Below are positions 52,506 to 60,825 of a stretch of DNA of 64,000 nucleotides, in pieces (positions within the stretch are counted from its first letter, which is position 1; each line of letters begins with the position of its first letter). The DNA is taken from positions 1-64,000 of the forward strand of contig DRHT01000049.1 of NCBI GenBank assembly GCA_011053055.1, given 5' to 3'. The DNA comes from Halopseudomonas sabulinigri. Its GTDB lineage: Bacteria > Pseudomonadota > Gammaproteobacteria > Pseudomonadales > Pseudomonadaceae. The position numbers and the translations under genes are program-made. The notes beneath the pieces are model-generated. The model was not told the DNA's origin. It was given only the letters and a program-made list of their open reading frames with translations, and made no database searches.

Positions 52506-52538
52506 CAGCGGCTTCCGGATCCGTAAAAAGGACACAAA

Positions 52539-53195
52539 ATGACGACCCTCTCTTCCGCACGCCGGCAAAAAGCCTTGGCGTTGCTGATTGCTTTTCATAT
52601 TGCCATCATCATTGCCAGCAACTACCTGGTACAACTGCCTATCACCTTGTTTGGTTACCATACGACGTGGGGCGCTTTCAGCTTTCCTTTCATTTTTCTC
52701 GCCACCGATCTAACTGTGCGCTTGCTCGGCAAAAGCGCCGCCCGCAACGTCATTGCCAAGGTGATGCTGCCAGCGTTGCTGGTGTCCTATGCGGTGTCGG
52801 TGGTATTCCAGGAAGGCAGCTATCGCGGCATTGAATCACTGCTGTCATTCAACGACTTCGTACTGCGTATTTCACTGGCGAGCTTTGTCGCTTACGTGAT
52901 CGGTCAGTTACTGGATATTCAGGTATTCGACCGCCTGCGTCAGTCGAAAAAGTGGTGGATTGCACCCAGCCTGTCGACAGTACTGGGCAACCTGGCCGAC
53001 ACCTTTGCCTTTTTCTCGGTGGCCTTCTGGCGCAGTAGCAACGAGTTCATGGCGACTCATTGGGTCGAGATCGCTACCGTCGATTACGCCATCAAGCTGG
53101 GCATCAGTCTGTTGCTATTCTTGCCGCTGTATGGCGTGTTACTCAAAGCGCTACTGCGGCGTTTTTCTGGACCGGATACCGCCACCAGCCATTGA
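52539..53195 (+). CDS. yhhQ: Queuosine precursor transporter YhhQ
   Basis: Membrane protein of 218 residues with six predicted helices, of the COG1738/YhhQ (vut_1) family that imports 7-cyano-7-deazaguanine and relatives for queuosine tRNA modification. Family patterns are GAFSFPFIFLATDLTVRLLGKSAARNVI, FVAYVIGQLLDIQVFDRLRQSKKWWIAPSLSTVLGNLADTFAFFSVAFW and DYAIKLGISLLLFLPLYGVL. AAGGA precedes the ATG by 8 bases. Its leader carries a preQ1-I type riboswitch. It converges with chrA, the two being separated by a hairpin. Confidence 0.92.
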   Translation: MTTLSSARRQKALALLIAFHIAIIIASNYLVQLPITLFGYHTTWGAFSFPFIFLATDLTVRLLGKSAARNVIAKVMLPALLVSYAVSVVFQEGSYRGIESLLSFNDFVLRISLASFVAYVIGQLLDIQVFDRLRQSKKWWIAPSLSTVLGNLADTFAFFSVAFWRSSNEFMATHWVEIATVDYAIKLGISLLLFLPLYGVLLKALLRRFSGPDTATSH

Positions 53196-53203
53196 TCAAA
53201 TTG

Positions 53204-53222
53204 CCGCGCCAACCTGGCGCGG
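53204..53222. terminator. Shared hairpin between yhhQ and chrA
   Basis: CCGCGCC-AACCT-GGCGCGG is a perfect 7-base-pair hairpin in the 27-base gap between the two convergent stops, so it can serve both. T-tracts are weak on both sides. Confidence 0.6.
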
Positions 53223-54575
53223 TTACCAAAGGCTGATAAGCAACCCCAGCAACGCGCAGCACCCAAGCGTTTGTAATACTGAGCGCTTGGCAACGAACAA
53301 TAGCAATGTTGCCAGCCCGGCGATCAGTACAGACCCAAGGTCCAGCCCCGCAGCAAACCCCTGTGGCCAGAGCACGTGCCAAGCAAAGAACAAAGCTAAA
53401 TTCACAATCACACCGACTACCGCGGCAGTGATCCCCGTTAACGGCGCGGTGAACGAGAGCTTGTTATGGGTCGATTCCACCAGCGGCCCGCCCCCCAGAA
53501 TGAACAGAAACGAGGGCAAGAAGGTAAACCAGGTTTCCAACAGCGCCGCGACCAAACCCGCCAACAACGCCTGCTCCGCGCCAAACACCTGTAACACATA
53601 ACCGCCAACAAAAGCGACGAAGGTCACCACCATGATCAAGGGTCCCGGCGTACTTTCACCCAAAGCCAAGCCATCAATCATCTGTGTTGGCGTTACCCAT
53701 CCATGTTGCTCCACCGCCCCCTGAAAAACGTAAGGCAGCACTGCATAAGCGCCGCCAAAGGTAAGCAGCGCCGCTTTGGTGAAGAACCAGCTCATTTGGG
53801 TCAGCTCACCGGCCCAGCCATAACATACCGTCAGCACCGCCATCGGCAGTACCCACAGCAATACACCAACCGCCAGCAGACGTGACAGAGAGCTCCATCT
53901 GAAGAGCGCATGCTCAGGCGTAGGGGTTGTGTCATCAATCAGCGCTGGAGGGTGATCAACCTGTTTAACCGTCGCGTCCCCGCCCGGCTGAAACAACGCG
54001 GGCCGCAGACGACCACCCAAGTAGCCGAGCAAAGCTGCGCCGAGTACGATCAGCGGAAACGGCAACTGCAACACAAAAATTGCCAGGAAAGCTGCTATCG
54101 CAATCGCCCAGAGCCACCGATTTTTTAATATACGCCCGCCAATTCGCCAGGCAGCTTGAAATACCACCACAGTAACGGCCGGCTTGATGCCATAAAAAAT
54201 ACCTGCCACCCAAGGCAGATCGCCGTATGCGACATATACCCACGCGAGTATGATCAGCAAAAACAACGACGGCAGGATAAACAGCAGCCCTGCCAACACA
54301 CCGCCCCAGGTACGGTGCAACAGCCAACCGAGGTAAGTAGCCAATTGCTGCGCTTCCGGCCCGGGTAGCATCATGCAGTAATTGAGCGCATGCAAAAAAC
54401 GCCGCTCCGAAATCCAGCGCCGTTTGACCACTAGCTCTTCATGCATTATCGCGATCTGCCCTGCCGGCCCTCCGAAACTGATAAAACCTAACTTCAGCCA
54501 GAACAGCATGGCCTGGTAGAAAGGCGCGGTCGGGGCAGCACTATCAAGATTTAGGGAAGTCGGTCTGTTTTGCAT
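53223..54575 (-). CDS. chrA: Chromate transporter ChrA
   Basis: Two-domain (long chain) CHR-family membrane protein, 450 residues from the start chosen. The N-terminal half carries FWLKLGFISFGGPAGQIAIMHEELVVKRRWISERRFLHALNYCMMLPGPEAQQLATYLGWLLH, and the C-terminal half the matching FFTKAALLTFGGAYAVLPYV and GLALGESTPGPLIMVVTFVAFVGGY; both chromate-transporter repeats are intact. ChrA expels chromate from the cytoplasm. No chrB regulator is present. The start is uncertain: ATG at 54575 (MQNRPTSLN) or 54620; neither has a strong ribosome binding site. Confidence 0.92.
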   Translation of the reverse strand: MQNRPTSLNLDSAAPTAPFYQAMLFWLKLGFISFGGPAGQIAIMHEELVVKRRWISERRFLHALNYCMMLPGPEAQQLATYLGWLLHRTWGGVLAGLLFILPSLFLLIILAWVYVAYGDLPWVAGIFYGIKPAVTVVVFQAAWRIGGRILKNRWLWAIAIAAFLAIFVLQLPFPLIVLGAALLGYLGGRLRPALFQPGGDATVKQVDHPPALIDDTTPTPEHALFRWSSLSRLLAVGVLLWVLPMAVLTVCYGWAGELTQMSWFFTKAALLTFGGAYAVLPYVFQGAVEQHGWVTPTQMIDGLALGESTPGPLIMVVTFVAFVGGYVLQVFGAEQALLAGLVAALLETWFTFLPSFLFILGGGPLVESTHNKLSFTAPLTGITAAVVGVIVNLALFFAWHVLWPQGFAAGLDLGSVLIAGLATLLLFVAKRSVLQTLGCCALLGLLISLW

Positions 54576-54921
54576 CTTATCTGGCAATCTCTTTTCAGAT
54601 GTTACGTAGCGGTTCGGCATAGCACATCGGCTCTAGAACGCAGCATGCCAGAATCAGGTTGCAACCTGATTGCAATATTCTTGAAAAATAGCTGCCAATG
54701 GGGCTAGGCGAAAATATAAAGCGAAGGCATTATTCTGCCATCGCAGGCATTGCCTCGCGGCCCCACCTTGCGGCACGGATGCCTCGACACTCTGCCTTGT
54801 TTTTGTATTTATCCGGTCTTTTTTCGGACACCCGCGCGTGGGCAAATACTGAGACCCAATGGGTCTTCATACCCTCAGCGCTTTGCGTCAAAGAGAATTA
54901 CCCACAAAAAGGAAGTAGTCG
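54576..54921. other. Divergent intergenic region
   Basis: About 345 bases between chrA and a lipoprotein gene. It contains a small perfect hairpin AGACCC-AAT-GGGTCT at 54852-54866, within the leader of the right-hand gene, and an A-rich ribosome binding site (AAAAAGGAAG) just before that gene. No repeat or RNA gene is recognised. Confidence 0.5.
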
Positions 54922-55368
54922 ATGTTAGCCAGGAAAATGCTGTTCTCTGCCGTACTCATCAGTGCTGTTATGGCCACAGGTTGCGCCAGCGTCAACAAGG
55001 CGCCCAGCGCCATGGACGCCGAAGCCAAGCAATTCAATACTCACCCCGACTACGCTCAGGTGTACGTCTACCGCAACGAAACCTTCGGCGCGGCGATCTC
55101 CATGCCGGTTGCAGTCGACGGGCAACGCGCAGGCACTACCGGCCCAAAGTCGTTCTTCAAGTTTCAACTATCTGAAGGCCAACACACCATCAGCTCTCAA
55201 AATGGCGCCTCTTCGCTGCTGCTGAATACCGAGAAAAACAAGAACTATTTTGTCTGGCAAGAAGTAAAAATGGGCATGGCTTCCGGCGGCTCGAAACTGC
55301 AGCTGGTAAACGAAAGCACAGGCCGTTCAGGTGTTAAGGAATGCAGCCTGATTCAGAGCAACCTCTAA
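54922..55368 (+). CDS. DUF2846 family lipoprotein
   Basis: Lipoprotein of 148 residues with lipobox VMATGC (Cys21). The mature part is the DUF2846 beta-sandwich pattern: QVYVYRNETFGAAISMPVAVDGQRAGTTGPKSFFKFQLSEGQHTISSQNGASSLLLNTEKNKNYFVWQEVKMG. Function unknown; members are small periplasm-facing envelope proteins. A GC-rich hairpin (CCGGCAGC-GATTCAG-GCTGCCGG, 55385-55407) lies 16 bases past the stop and probably ends the transcript. Confidence 0.82.
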   Translation: MLARKMLFSAVLISAVMATGCASVNKAPSAMDAEAKQFNTHPDYAQVYVYRNETFGAAISMPVAVDGQRAGTTGPKSFFKFQLSEGQHTISSQNGASSLLLNTEKNKNYFVWQEVKMGMASGGSKLQLVNESTGRSGVKECSLIQSNL

Positions 55369-55383
55369 TAGTCCAGGAGGAAG

Positions 55384-55408
55384 GCCGGCAGCGATTCAGG
55401 CTGCCGGT
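55384..55408 (+). terminator. Hairpin after the DUF2846 gene
   Basis: CCGGCAGC and GCTGCCGG form a perfect 8-base-pair stem around GATTCAG, followed by TCACGCTT without a run of T. Confidence 0.55.
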
Positions 55409-55481
55409 CACGCTTGCTCGCGGTTACTGAAAACGATGAAATATCCAAAGCCAATACCAGCCAACCAAAAAGGATAAAAAA

Positions 55482-56024
55482 ATGGCGACCTGTGCAAACT
55501 GCAAAAAGATCATTCTTATGGGAGGCGTTCGTCAAGAAGGTCTTCGTTTCTGCGGCAAACCTTGCTTACAGCGCGGGCAAGCCGCACTGCTGGCCGCTCG
55601 CATGCCGGAAGCGGAGCGAGTAAGAGCAGCGCAAACGCTGTTTCGCGGCCCCTGCCCCACGTGCAACAAGCGTGGAGGTATTGATCTATACAAATCCCAT
55701 TACGTAATGTCTTTTGTGCTTTTTACCCGGCATGGCAGCCATTCACTTATCAGCTGCCGTACTTGCGCGTTAAAAAAGCAAGGCGGCGATTTCATGCTGT
55801 CATCACTGGTTGGGTGGTGGGGTATACCTTTTGGCTTGTTGCTAACCCCGGTGGCGTTACTGCGTAATGGCTATGCCATGCTTTTTCCACCCAATGGGGT
55901 AGAACCTTCCCCGGCATTTCAACAGGAAGTAGCGCTACGGTTGGCCTGCGCCGAAATAGATCGCCAGCAAGCGGCGCAAAATCCACCACAGCAGAGGCCT
56001 GAAAAAGCCAACTGGAAAGAGTAA
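55482..56024 (+). CDS. Zinc-ribbon membrane-associated protein of unknown function
   Basis: Protein of 180 residues with three Cys clusters: CANCKK at 4-7, FCGKPC, CPTCNKRGG at about 58-66, and CRTC at about 91-94, suggesting one or two treble-clef/zinc-ribbon sites. A hydrophobic segment follows (about 105-135, LSSLVGWWGIPFGLLLTPVALL), then a helical Gln/Ala-rich tail. I do not recognise a named family. Ribosome binding site AAAAAGGAT precedes the ATG. It is followed after 35 bases by the GFA-family gene and may be in the same transcript. Confidence 0.7.
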   Translation: MATCANCKKIILMGGVRQEGLRFCGKPCLQRGQAALLAARMPEAERVRAAQTLFRGPCPTCNKRGGIDLYKSHYVMSFVLFTRHGSHSLISCRTCALKKQGGDFMLSSLVGWWGIPFGLLLTPVALLRNGYAMLFPPNGVEPSPAFQQEVALRLACAEIDRQQAAQNPPQQRPEKANWKE

Positions 56025-56059
56025 ACCGATTAAATGCGGCGAATCCCAAGGAGAAACCG

Positions 56060-56494
56060 ATGGGCGATATAAGTGGGAAGTGTCTCTGTGAAGCGGTGCA
56101 ATACCGCATCTGCGGCAGTCTGGGGCCAATATACAATTGTCATTGCAGCAAATGTCGGCGCTGGCATGGCGCGGCTTTTCGCACTCGTGCCTCTTTCAAG
56201 CGCGAGCAGTTCAGTTGGTTGAGCGGTGCTGACAATCTTTCCAGCTACGCCTCTTCGGATAACGTCACCCGCTACTTCTGCAGCACCTGTGGCTCGCCGC
56301 TGATAAGCACCTATAAAGATCATCCCGACGTACTGGGTATAGCCTTGGGAGGGCTGGAAGGCGATATCAGCGGCCGGCCGCAAGCACACCTTTTTACCGA
56401 CTCCAAGGCCAGTTGGCATCAGATAACCGATGACCTGCCCCAGCATTCTGGCTGGCCCGGGACTGAGTCGGCGGTTAGAAAAACCGTGGATTAG
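56060..56494 (+). CDS. GFA/CENP-V family protein
   Basis: Protein of 144 residues of the glutathione-dependent formaldehyde-activating enzyme-like fold. Zinc ligands are C8 and C10 (KCLCEAV), C27, C29 and C32 (YNCHCSKCRRWHGAAF) and the pair in YFCSTCGSPL, the normal set. Few members have a proven reaction; glutathione adduct chemistry or metal storage are possible. GGAG precedes the ATG. The stop overlaps the convergent DsbA-like gene by 4 bases. Confidence 0.87.
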   Translation: MGDISGKCLCEAVQYRICGSLGPIYNCHCSKCRRWHGAAFRTRASFKREQFSWLSGADNLSSYASSDNVTRYFCSTCGSPLISTYKDHPDVLGIALGGLEGDISGRPQAHLFTDSKASWHQITDDLPQHSGWPGTESAVRKTVD

Positions 56495-57153
56495 GCGGGG
56501 TTAGCGGCGGCATTTTGCTGAGCAATTTCGCGTAGCGCCTGCACCAGGTAATCCGCTTCCTGCGCGCCAGAGATCAGGTATTGATCGTTGACGATAAAGG
56601 CCGGGACCGATGACACGCCAGCTTGCTGGTAACGTTCCTCATCGCTGCGCACTGCTTCCACGTAGGCATCTGACTCCAATACCTGGCGCGCCGCAGCGGC
56701 ATCCAGCCCTACCGACTCAACGCAACGCAGTAACACTTCTGTCTCACCTACATTCTCGGCGTGGCCAAAATAAGCATCGAACAGCGCCTGTTTCATTGCC
56801 GTCTGCTTGCCCTGCTCTGCCGCCCACTTGACCAGCCGGTGGCCGTTAAATGTATTAGCGGTATAGCGTTCCTGCATCTTGCTGAAGTTAAGCCCTAGAC
56901 CGGTGGCAATTTCGATCATATTGGCCTGCGCGGCTTCCATCTCTGCCTCGCTACGGCCGTATTTGCGGCTCAATGCCTGCAAGATCGGCTGCGGTTGACT
57001 GTCGGGATTAGGGTTCAACTCAAAGGCGTGCCACTCAACATCAAGTTCAAGCTCGCCCGCCAAACTAGCCATAGCTTGCTCCAGCCGCGCATAACCGATA
57101 GCGCACCAAGGGCAAGCGATGTCGGACACAATATCAATATGCAAATTGCTCAT
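56491..57153 (-). CDS. DsbA-family oxidoreductase (FrnE-like)
   Basis: Cytosolic thioredoxin-fold protein of 220 residues of the FrnE/2-hydroxychromene-2-carboxylate isomerase-like branch. The active site CPWC is at C14-C17 (IVSDIACPWCAIG), with the cis-Pro loop GVSSVPAFIVNDQYLISGAQ. EATGLGLNFSKM-like wording and the helical insert (NTFNGHRLVKWAAEQGKQ) are typical. It probably reduces or isomerises disulfides; Deinococcus FrnE protects against oxidative stress. No signal peptide. The ATG at 57153 is used; a GTG at 57165 is in frame. Confidence 0.88.
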   Translation of the reverse strand: MSNLHIDIVSDIACPWCAIGYARLEQAMASLAGELELDVEWHAFELNPNPDSQPQPILQALSRKYGRSEAEMEAAQANMIEIATGLGLNFSKMQERYTANTFNGHRLVKWAAEQGKQTAMKQALFDAYFGHAENVGETEVLLRCVESVGLDAAAARQVLESDAYVEAVRSDEERYQQAGVSSVPAFIVNDQYLISGAQEADYLVQALREIAQQNAAANPA

Positions 57154-57376
57154 GGACTGTCTCACTCTGAGTCGTTATCAATAGGCATAGCCTACACGCC
57201 CCGCAGCGCGCTTTCACCTATGACAACATCTTGAATAGTGCCAAATAGGCTTGGGGCCATATACTCAAAGCAGTTCAAAAGGAAGATGGCTTGGATGATT
57301 GTTAGATCAGTAAGCACCATAGCCACGGGCTGATCATCAGCCACCGCGGCAATACAAACCTTTATCGGAGTGCGCC

Positions 57377-57610
57377 ATGCTGGAGTTACGCCCCAACTGC
57401 GAATGCTGTAACAAAGACTTGCCGCCCAGTGCCTCCGATGTACTGATCTGCAGTTTTGAGTGCACCTTCTGCCGTGATTGTGCAGAACGTCAGCTGCAGC
57501 TGACCTGCCCAAATTGCGGCGGCAACCTGGTCGAGCGACCAATTCGACCGGAAGCGCTGCTGGCGGCCAACCCAGCATCGACTGAACGGGTGTTAAAAAA
57601 ACGCTGTTAG
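57377..57610 (+). CDS. DUF1272 family zinc-binding protein
   Basis: Protein of 77 residues with a RING-like/zinc-ribbon Cys arrangement: CECCNKDLPP, ICSFECTFCRDCAE, LTCPNCGGNL. This matches the DUF1272 family, small proteins found in many proteobacteria. Function unknown. CGGAGTG precedes the ATG. The start region lies in the 220-base gap after the divergent DsbA-like gene. Single gene. Confidence 0.85.
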   Translation: MLELRPNCECCNKDLPPSASDVLICSFECTFCRDCAERQLQLTCPNCGGNLVERPIRPEALLAANPASTERVLKKRC

Positions 57611-57769
57611 GGCACAGGCATGCCGAACTTAGACTTTAGTCACATAGCTGCCTATTTCTTCCCAAAGCCGGCTACCCTCTGCGGTCGCGTCGTCTATAGT
57701 TGACCAAGACTAGTAAGTGGCTGGTTGGCGTCTGTTAGCAAAAAAACAAGAGATAACCGGGAGTCTTGC

Positions 57770-59452
57770 ATGAGCGCTGTAATCCTGTTGGTGGTAGGTC
57801 TAGTCCTGATGAGCCTAGGATATTTCATCTACTCCAAATTCATTGCTGAAAAAATCTACCGACTCGACCCTGACTACCGCACACCTGCGCACGAATTCGA
57901 AGACGGCGTAGATTTTGTGCCCACCAACAAGTTTGTACTCTGGGGTCACCACTTCACGTCAGTTGCCGGCGCAGCGCCCATTGTTGGCCCGGCCATCGCC
58001 GTTATCTGGGGCTGGGCCCCTGCCTTCATGTGGGTAGTGTGTGGCACCATCTTTTTTGCCGGCGTACACGATATGGGTGCCATCTGGGCCAGCGTGCGTA
58101 ACCGGGGCCGCTCGGTTGGCTCATTGACCGGCGACGTAGTCGGCAAGCGTGCTCGCAGCATATTTATGATCGTCATCTTCCTGGTGTTGCTGATGGTCAA
58201 TGCGGTATTCGCCGTTGTCATTGCCAAGCTGATGATGAAATTTCCAACTGCCGTGCTGCCCGTCTGGGGCGCTATTGTCGTGGCGCTAATTGTTGGGCAG
58301 TTAATCTACCGCCGCATTCTAAATCTGGTCAGCGTTTCGGTGATTGGCGTCATTGCGCTCTACGCATTGATCTTCGCGGGCCCCTCCATGCCGATTCAAA
58401 TGCCTGCCGAAGTGGCCGGGGTATCCGGCAACGCCGTCTGGATCGTATTGCTGTTCATTTACGCCGGTGTGGCTTCCATTCTGCCGGTTTGGATGCTGCT
58501 GCAACCACGCGACTACATCAACGGCTTGCAGCTTTTCGTTGGCTTGCTGATCCTCTATGGCGCCATACTGCTGCTGAATCCGACCATGGTCGCGCCGATG
58601 TTCAACGATGCTGTACCTCCGGGAACGCCATCGATAATACCTTTGCTCTTCGTCACCATTGCTTGCGGCGCGATTTCTGGCTTTCATGGTTTGGTGGCCT
58701 CGGGCACAACATCCAAGCAGCTCAATAAAGAAACTGACGCGCGCTTTGTCGGTTACTTTGGTGCTATCGGTGAAGGCTGTTTGTCGCTGGCGGCGATTCT
58801 GGTCGCCACCGCCGGCTTTGCCAGCCTGACTGACTGGAAAGCCATGTATTCGGCTTTTGGTCAGGGCGGCGTAACAGCCTTCGTTGAAGGTGGCGCTTAC
58901 ATCATCCACAACGGTCTCGGCCTGTCAGAGGTTACTGCGGCAACACTGCTGACCGTAATGGCCGCGCTGTTCGCCGGTACTACCATGGATACAGGCCTGC
59001 GCCTGCAACGTTACATTTTCCAGGAGTGGGGTGAGATTTATAATCAGGAGTGGATGAAGAAGCCGCTGGTTGCGACCCTGCTGGCCGTAGGTAGCTGCAT
59101 GGCGCTGGCTTTCGGCGCCGGTGCCGATGGCTCTGGTGGCATGATCATATGGCCGCTGTTCGGCACCACCAATCAGTTGTTGGCCGGGCTGACACTGCTG
59201 GTGATCACTGTGATGCTGGTGCACCTTAAGCGTCCAATGTGGTACACCCTCGCGCCGCTGTGTTTCCTGATGGTAATGACCGTGGTTGCTTTGGTTCTGC
59301 AACTGCGCACTTTCTATCAGCAGGGGAACTTCTTCCTGCTGTTCCTGGGTGTGGTGGTATTGATTGCTGCCATCCTGGTGGCTATGGAAAGCGGAGCGGC
59401 GCTCAAACGACACCGTGCATTGGCAGCAGCCGAGGACAGCAATGCCTCCTAA
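57770..59452 (+). CDS. cstA: Carbon starvation protein CstA family transporter
   Basis: Membrane protein of 560 residues with about 15 helices. CstA family marks: FVPTNKFVLWGHHFTSVAGAAPIVGPAIAVIWGWAPAFMWVV, GVHDMGAIWASVRNRGRSVG, FVTIACGAISGFHGLVASGTTSKQL and LFGTTNQLLAGLTLLV. It belongs to the shorter CstA branch without the long C-terminal part of E. coli CstA. Family members import pyruvate or peptides when carbon is scarce. ATG at 57770 has GGGAG in front. The next gene overlaps its end by 11 bases. Confidence 0.9.
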   Translation: MSAVILLVVGLVLMSLGYFIYSKFIAEKIYRLDPDYRTPAHEFEDGVDFVPTNKFVLWGHHFTSVAGAAPIVGPAIAVIWGWAPAFMWVVCGTIFFAGVHDMGAIWASVRNRGRSVGSLTGDVVGKRARSIFMIVIFLVLLMVNAVFAVVIAKLMMKFPTAVLPVWGAIVVALIVGQLIYRRILNLVSVSVIGVIALYALIFAGPSMPIQMPAEVAGVSGNAVWIVLLFIYAGVASILPVWMLLQPRDYINGLQLFVGLLILYGAILLLNPTMVAPMFNDAVPPGTPSIIPLLFVTIACGAISGFHGLVASGTTSKQLNKETDARFVGYFGAIGEGCLSLAAILVATAGFASLTDWKAMYSAFGQGGVTAFVEGGAYIIHNGLGLSEVTAATLLTVMAALFAGTTMDTGLRLQRYIFQEWGEIYNQEWMKKPLVATLLAVGSCMALAFGAGADGSGGMIIWPLFGTTNQLLAGLTLLVITVMLVHLKRPMWYTLAPLCFLMVMTVVALVLQLRTFYQQGNFFLLFLGVVVLIAAILVAMESGAALKRHRALAAAEDSNAS

Positions 59453-59726
59453 GCGTCACCCCGGAGAATGGCGCGCCTGGCTTAGCAAGGCGCGCTTTTT
59501 TCTGGAAGAGACCTACAGCACCCGTTACCGTGGCGCCATTGCGCGAGCGCGGCGTGACGAGGATGACCTGTTTATGCTGCTGGTCTTCTCGGAAATGATG
59601 GGCGTGCCTAACCCCGCCAGTTATTACACCCTTGAGTTGCAGCCACTATTGCTGCAGCGCTTCCATGACTGGCATCGCCGTATGGGCATGGAGCATTCCC
59701 CGCTTGATCACTTTCGCTGCTGCTGA
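59442..59726 (+). CDS. cory-CC-star family protein
   Basis: Protein of 94 residues: a basic N-terminus (PPKRHPGEWRAWLSKARFFLEETYSTRYRGAIARARRDEDDLFMLLVFSEMMGVPNPASYYTLEL), then a conserved ending HRRMGMEHSPLDHFRCC with two Cys immediately before the stop. Such proteins are named cory-CC-star and are found next to ArsA-like ATPases, as here. The twin terminal Cys recall tail-exposed metal or lipid ligands. It starts inside the last codons of cstA (11-base overlap) and ends 15 bases before the ATPase coding region. Function unknown. Confidence 0.78.
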   Translation: MPPKRHPGEWRAWLSKARFFLEETYSTRYRGAIARARRDEDDLFMLLVFSEMMGVPNPASYYTLELQPLLLQRFHDWHRRMGMEHSPLDHFRCC

Positions 59727-59741
59727 TCTGGAGCACCCGTT

Positions 59742-60761
59742 ATCACTACCCCAAGCTTTGACCTGCTCAACCGCCGCCTAATCTGGGTGGGAGGTAAAGG
59801 CGGAGTCGGCAAAACCACCGTTTCCGCTGCCCTCGCGGTATTGGCCGCTAGCCGCGGCAAACGTTGCTTGATCGTCTCCACCGACCCAGCGCACAGCCTC
59901 GGCGACGTATTTGCCAAGACGTTGGACGACAAGCCGCGCCGCCTGCTGCCCAACCTAGATGCCATGGAAATTGATCCTGACGTTGAGGTGGAAGCTCATC
60001 TGGCGCGCGTTAAAGCCCAGATGCGGAGCTTCGCCAGCGCCGAAATGATGCCTGAGCTCGAACGCCAGCTAAAACTGACGAGGCAATCGCCGGGCACTCA
60101 GGAAGCAGCGCTATTAGAGCGTATCGCCCGGCTGATCAGCACGCCACAACCCGATTATGACCTGATCATTTTTGATACCGCGCCAACTGGGCATACCTTG
60201 CGGCTACTGACGTTGCCCGAGGCTATGGCCGCGTGGACTGAAGGCTTGCTCAGTCATAACCGCAAATCTGAAGAACTCGGCAAGGTGCTGCAGCATCTCA
60301 CGCCAAAGCGCGGGCGTGATATCGACAGCCCTTTTGATGACCCGCAGGACAATGCATTAAGCGATTTTGATCGCAAAACCCGCGATGTAGCCGAGACGTT
60401 ATTGACCCGTCGCCGGCTATTCCACCAAGCCAGACGCGTATTGCAAGACCATAAACAAAGCGGCTTCCTTTTTGTACTTACCCCCGAACGCTTGCCTATA
60501 CTGGAAACAGCCCGGGCGGTCAGCACCTTACAGTCAGTCGATATTCCGGTGGTAGCAGCGCTGGTTAACCGCGTTATACCCGAGGACGCCGACGGCCAGT
60601 TTCTGCAGCGCCGACGCGAGCAGGAAGCAACCTACCTGCAGCGCATAGATAAGGAGCTAGGGCATTTGCCGCGTCCGCAGTTGCCTTGGTTGGAAACCGA
60701 TGTGCAGGGTGTAGAGATTTTGCAGCAGATTGCTGAACAATTGGCCGCACAAGGGTTCTGA
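59742..60761 (+). CDS. ArsA-like P-loop ATPase (non-canonical start)
   Basis: ATPase of the ArsA/Get3 type, about 339 residues. It has the deviant P-loop GGKGGVGKTT, the switch STDPAHSLGD, and DTAPTGHTLRLLTLPEAM, but no Cys cluster for arsenite. The fold needs the strand NRRLIWV just before the P-loop, yet the only usual start codon in frame is GTG at 59787, which begins inside that loop (MGGKGG). Upstream, after GGAG with 8-base spacing, stands ATC at 59742 giving (M)TTPSFDLLNRRLIWV. I therefore place the start at ATC; a GTG start or a base error are the alternatives. It follows the cory-CC-star gene. Confidence 0.82.
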   Translation: MTTPSFDLLNRRLIWVGGKGGVGKTTVSAALAVLAASRGKRCLIVSTDPAHSLGDVFAKTLDDKPRRLLPNLDAMEIDPDVEVEAHLARVKAQMRSFASAEMMPELERQLKLTRQSPGTQEAALLERIARLISTPQPDYDLIIFDTAPTGHTLRLLTLPEAMAAWTEGLLSHNRKSEELGKVLQHLTPKRGRDIDSPFDDPQDNALSDFDRKTRDVAETLLTRRRLFHQARRVLQDHKQSGFLFVLTPERLPILETARAVSTLQSVDIPVVAALVNRVIPEDADGQFLQRRREQEATYLQRIDKELGHLPRPQLPWLETDVQGVEILQQIAEQLAAQGF

Positions 60762-60825
60762 GTCTTTACTGGCGGTAATGCCGGGCTGGCAAGCTCTGGT
60801 CAAATCAACCTGAAGGGACACGACC

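Noticed and set aside
59787-60761. ArsA-like gene starting at GTG 59787
   Set aside because: It would start within the P-loop and remove the strand needed for nucleotide binding; retained only as an alternative to the ATC start.
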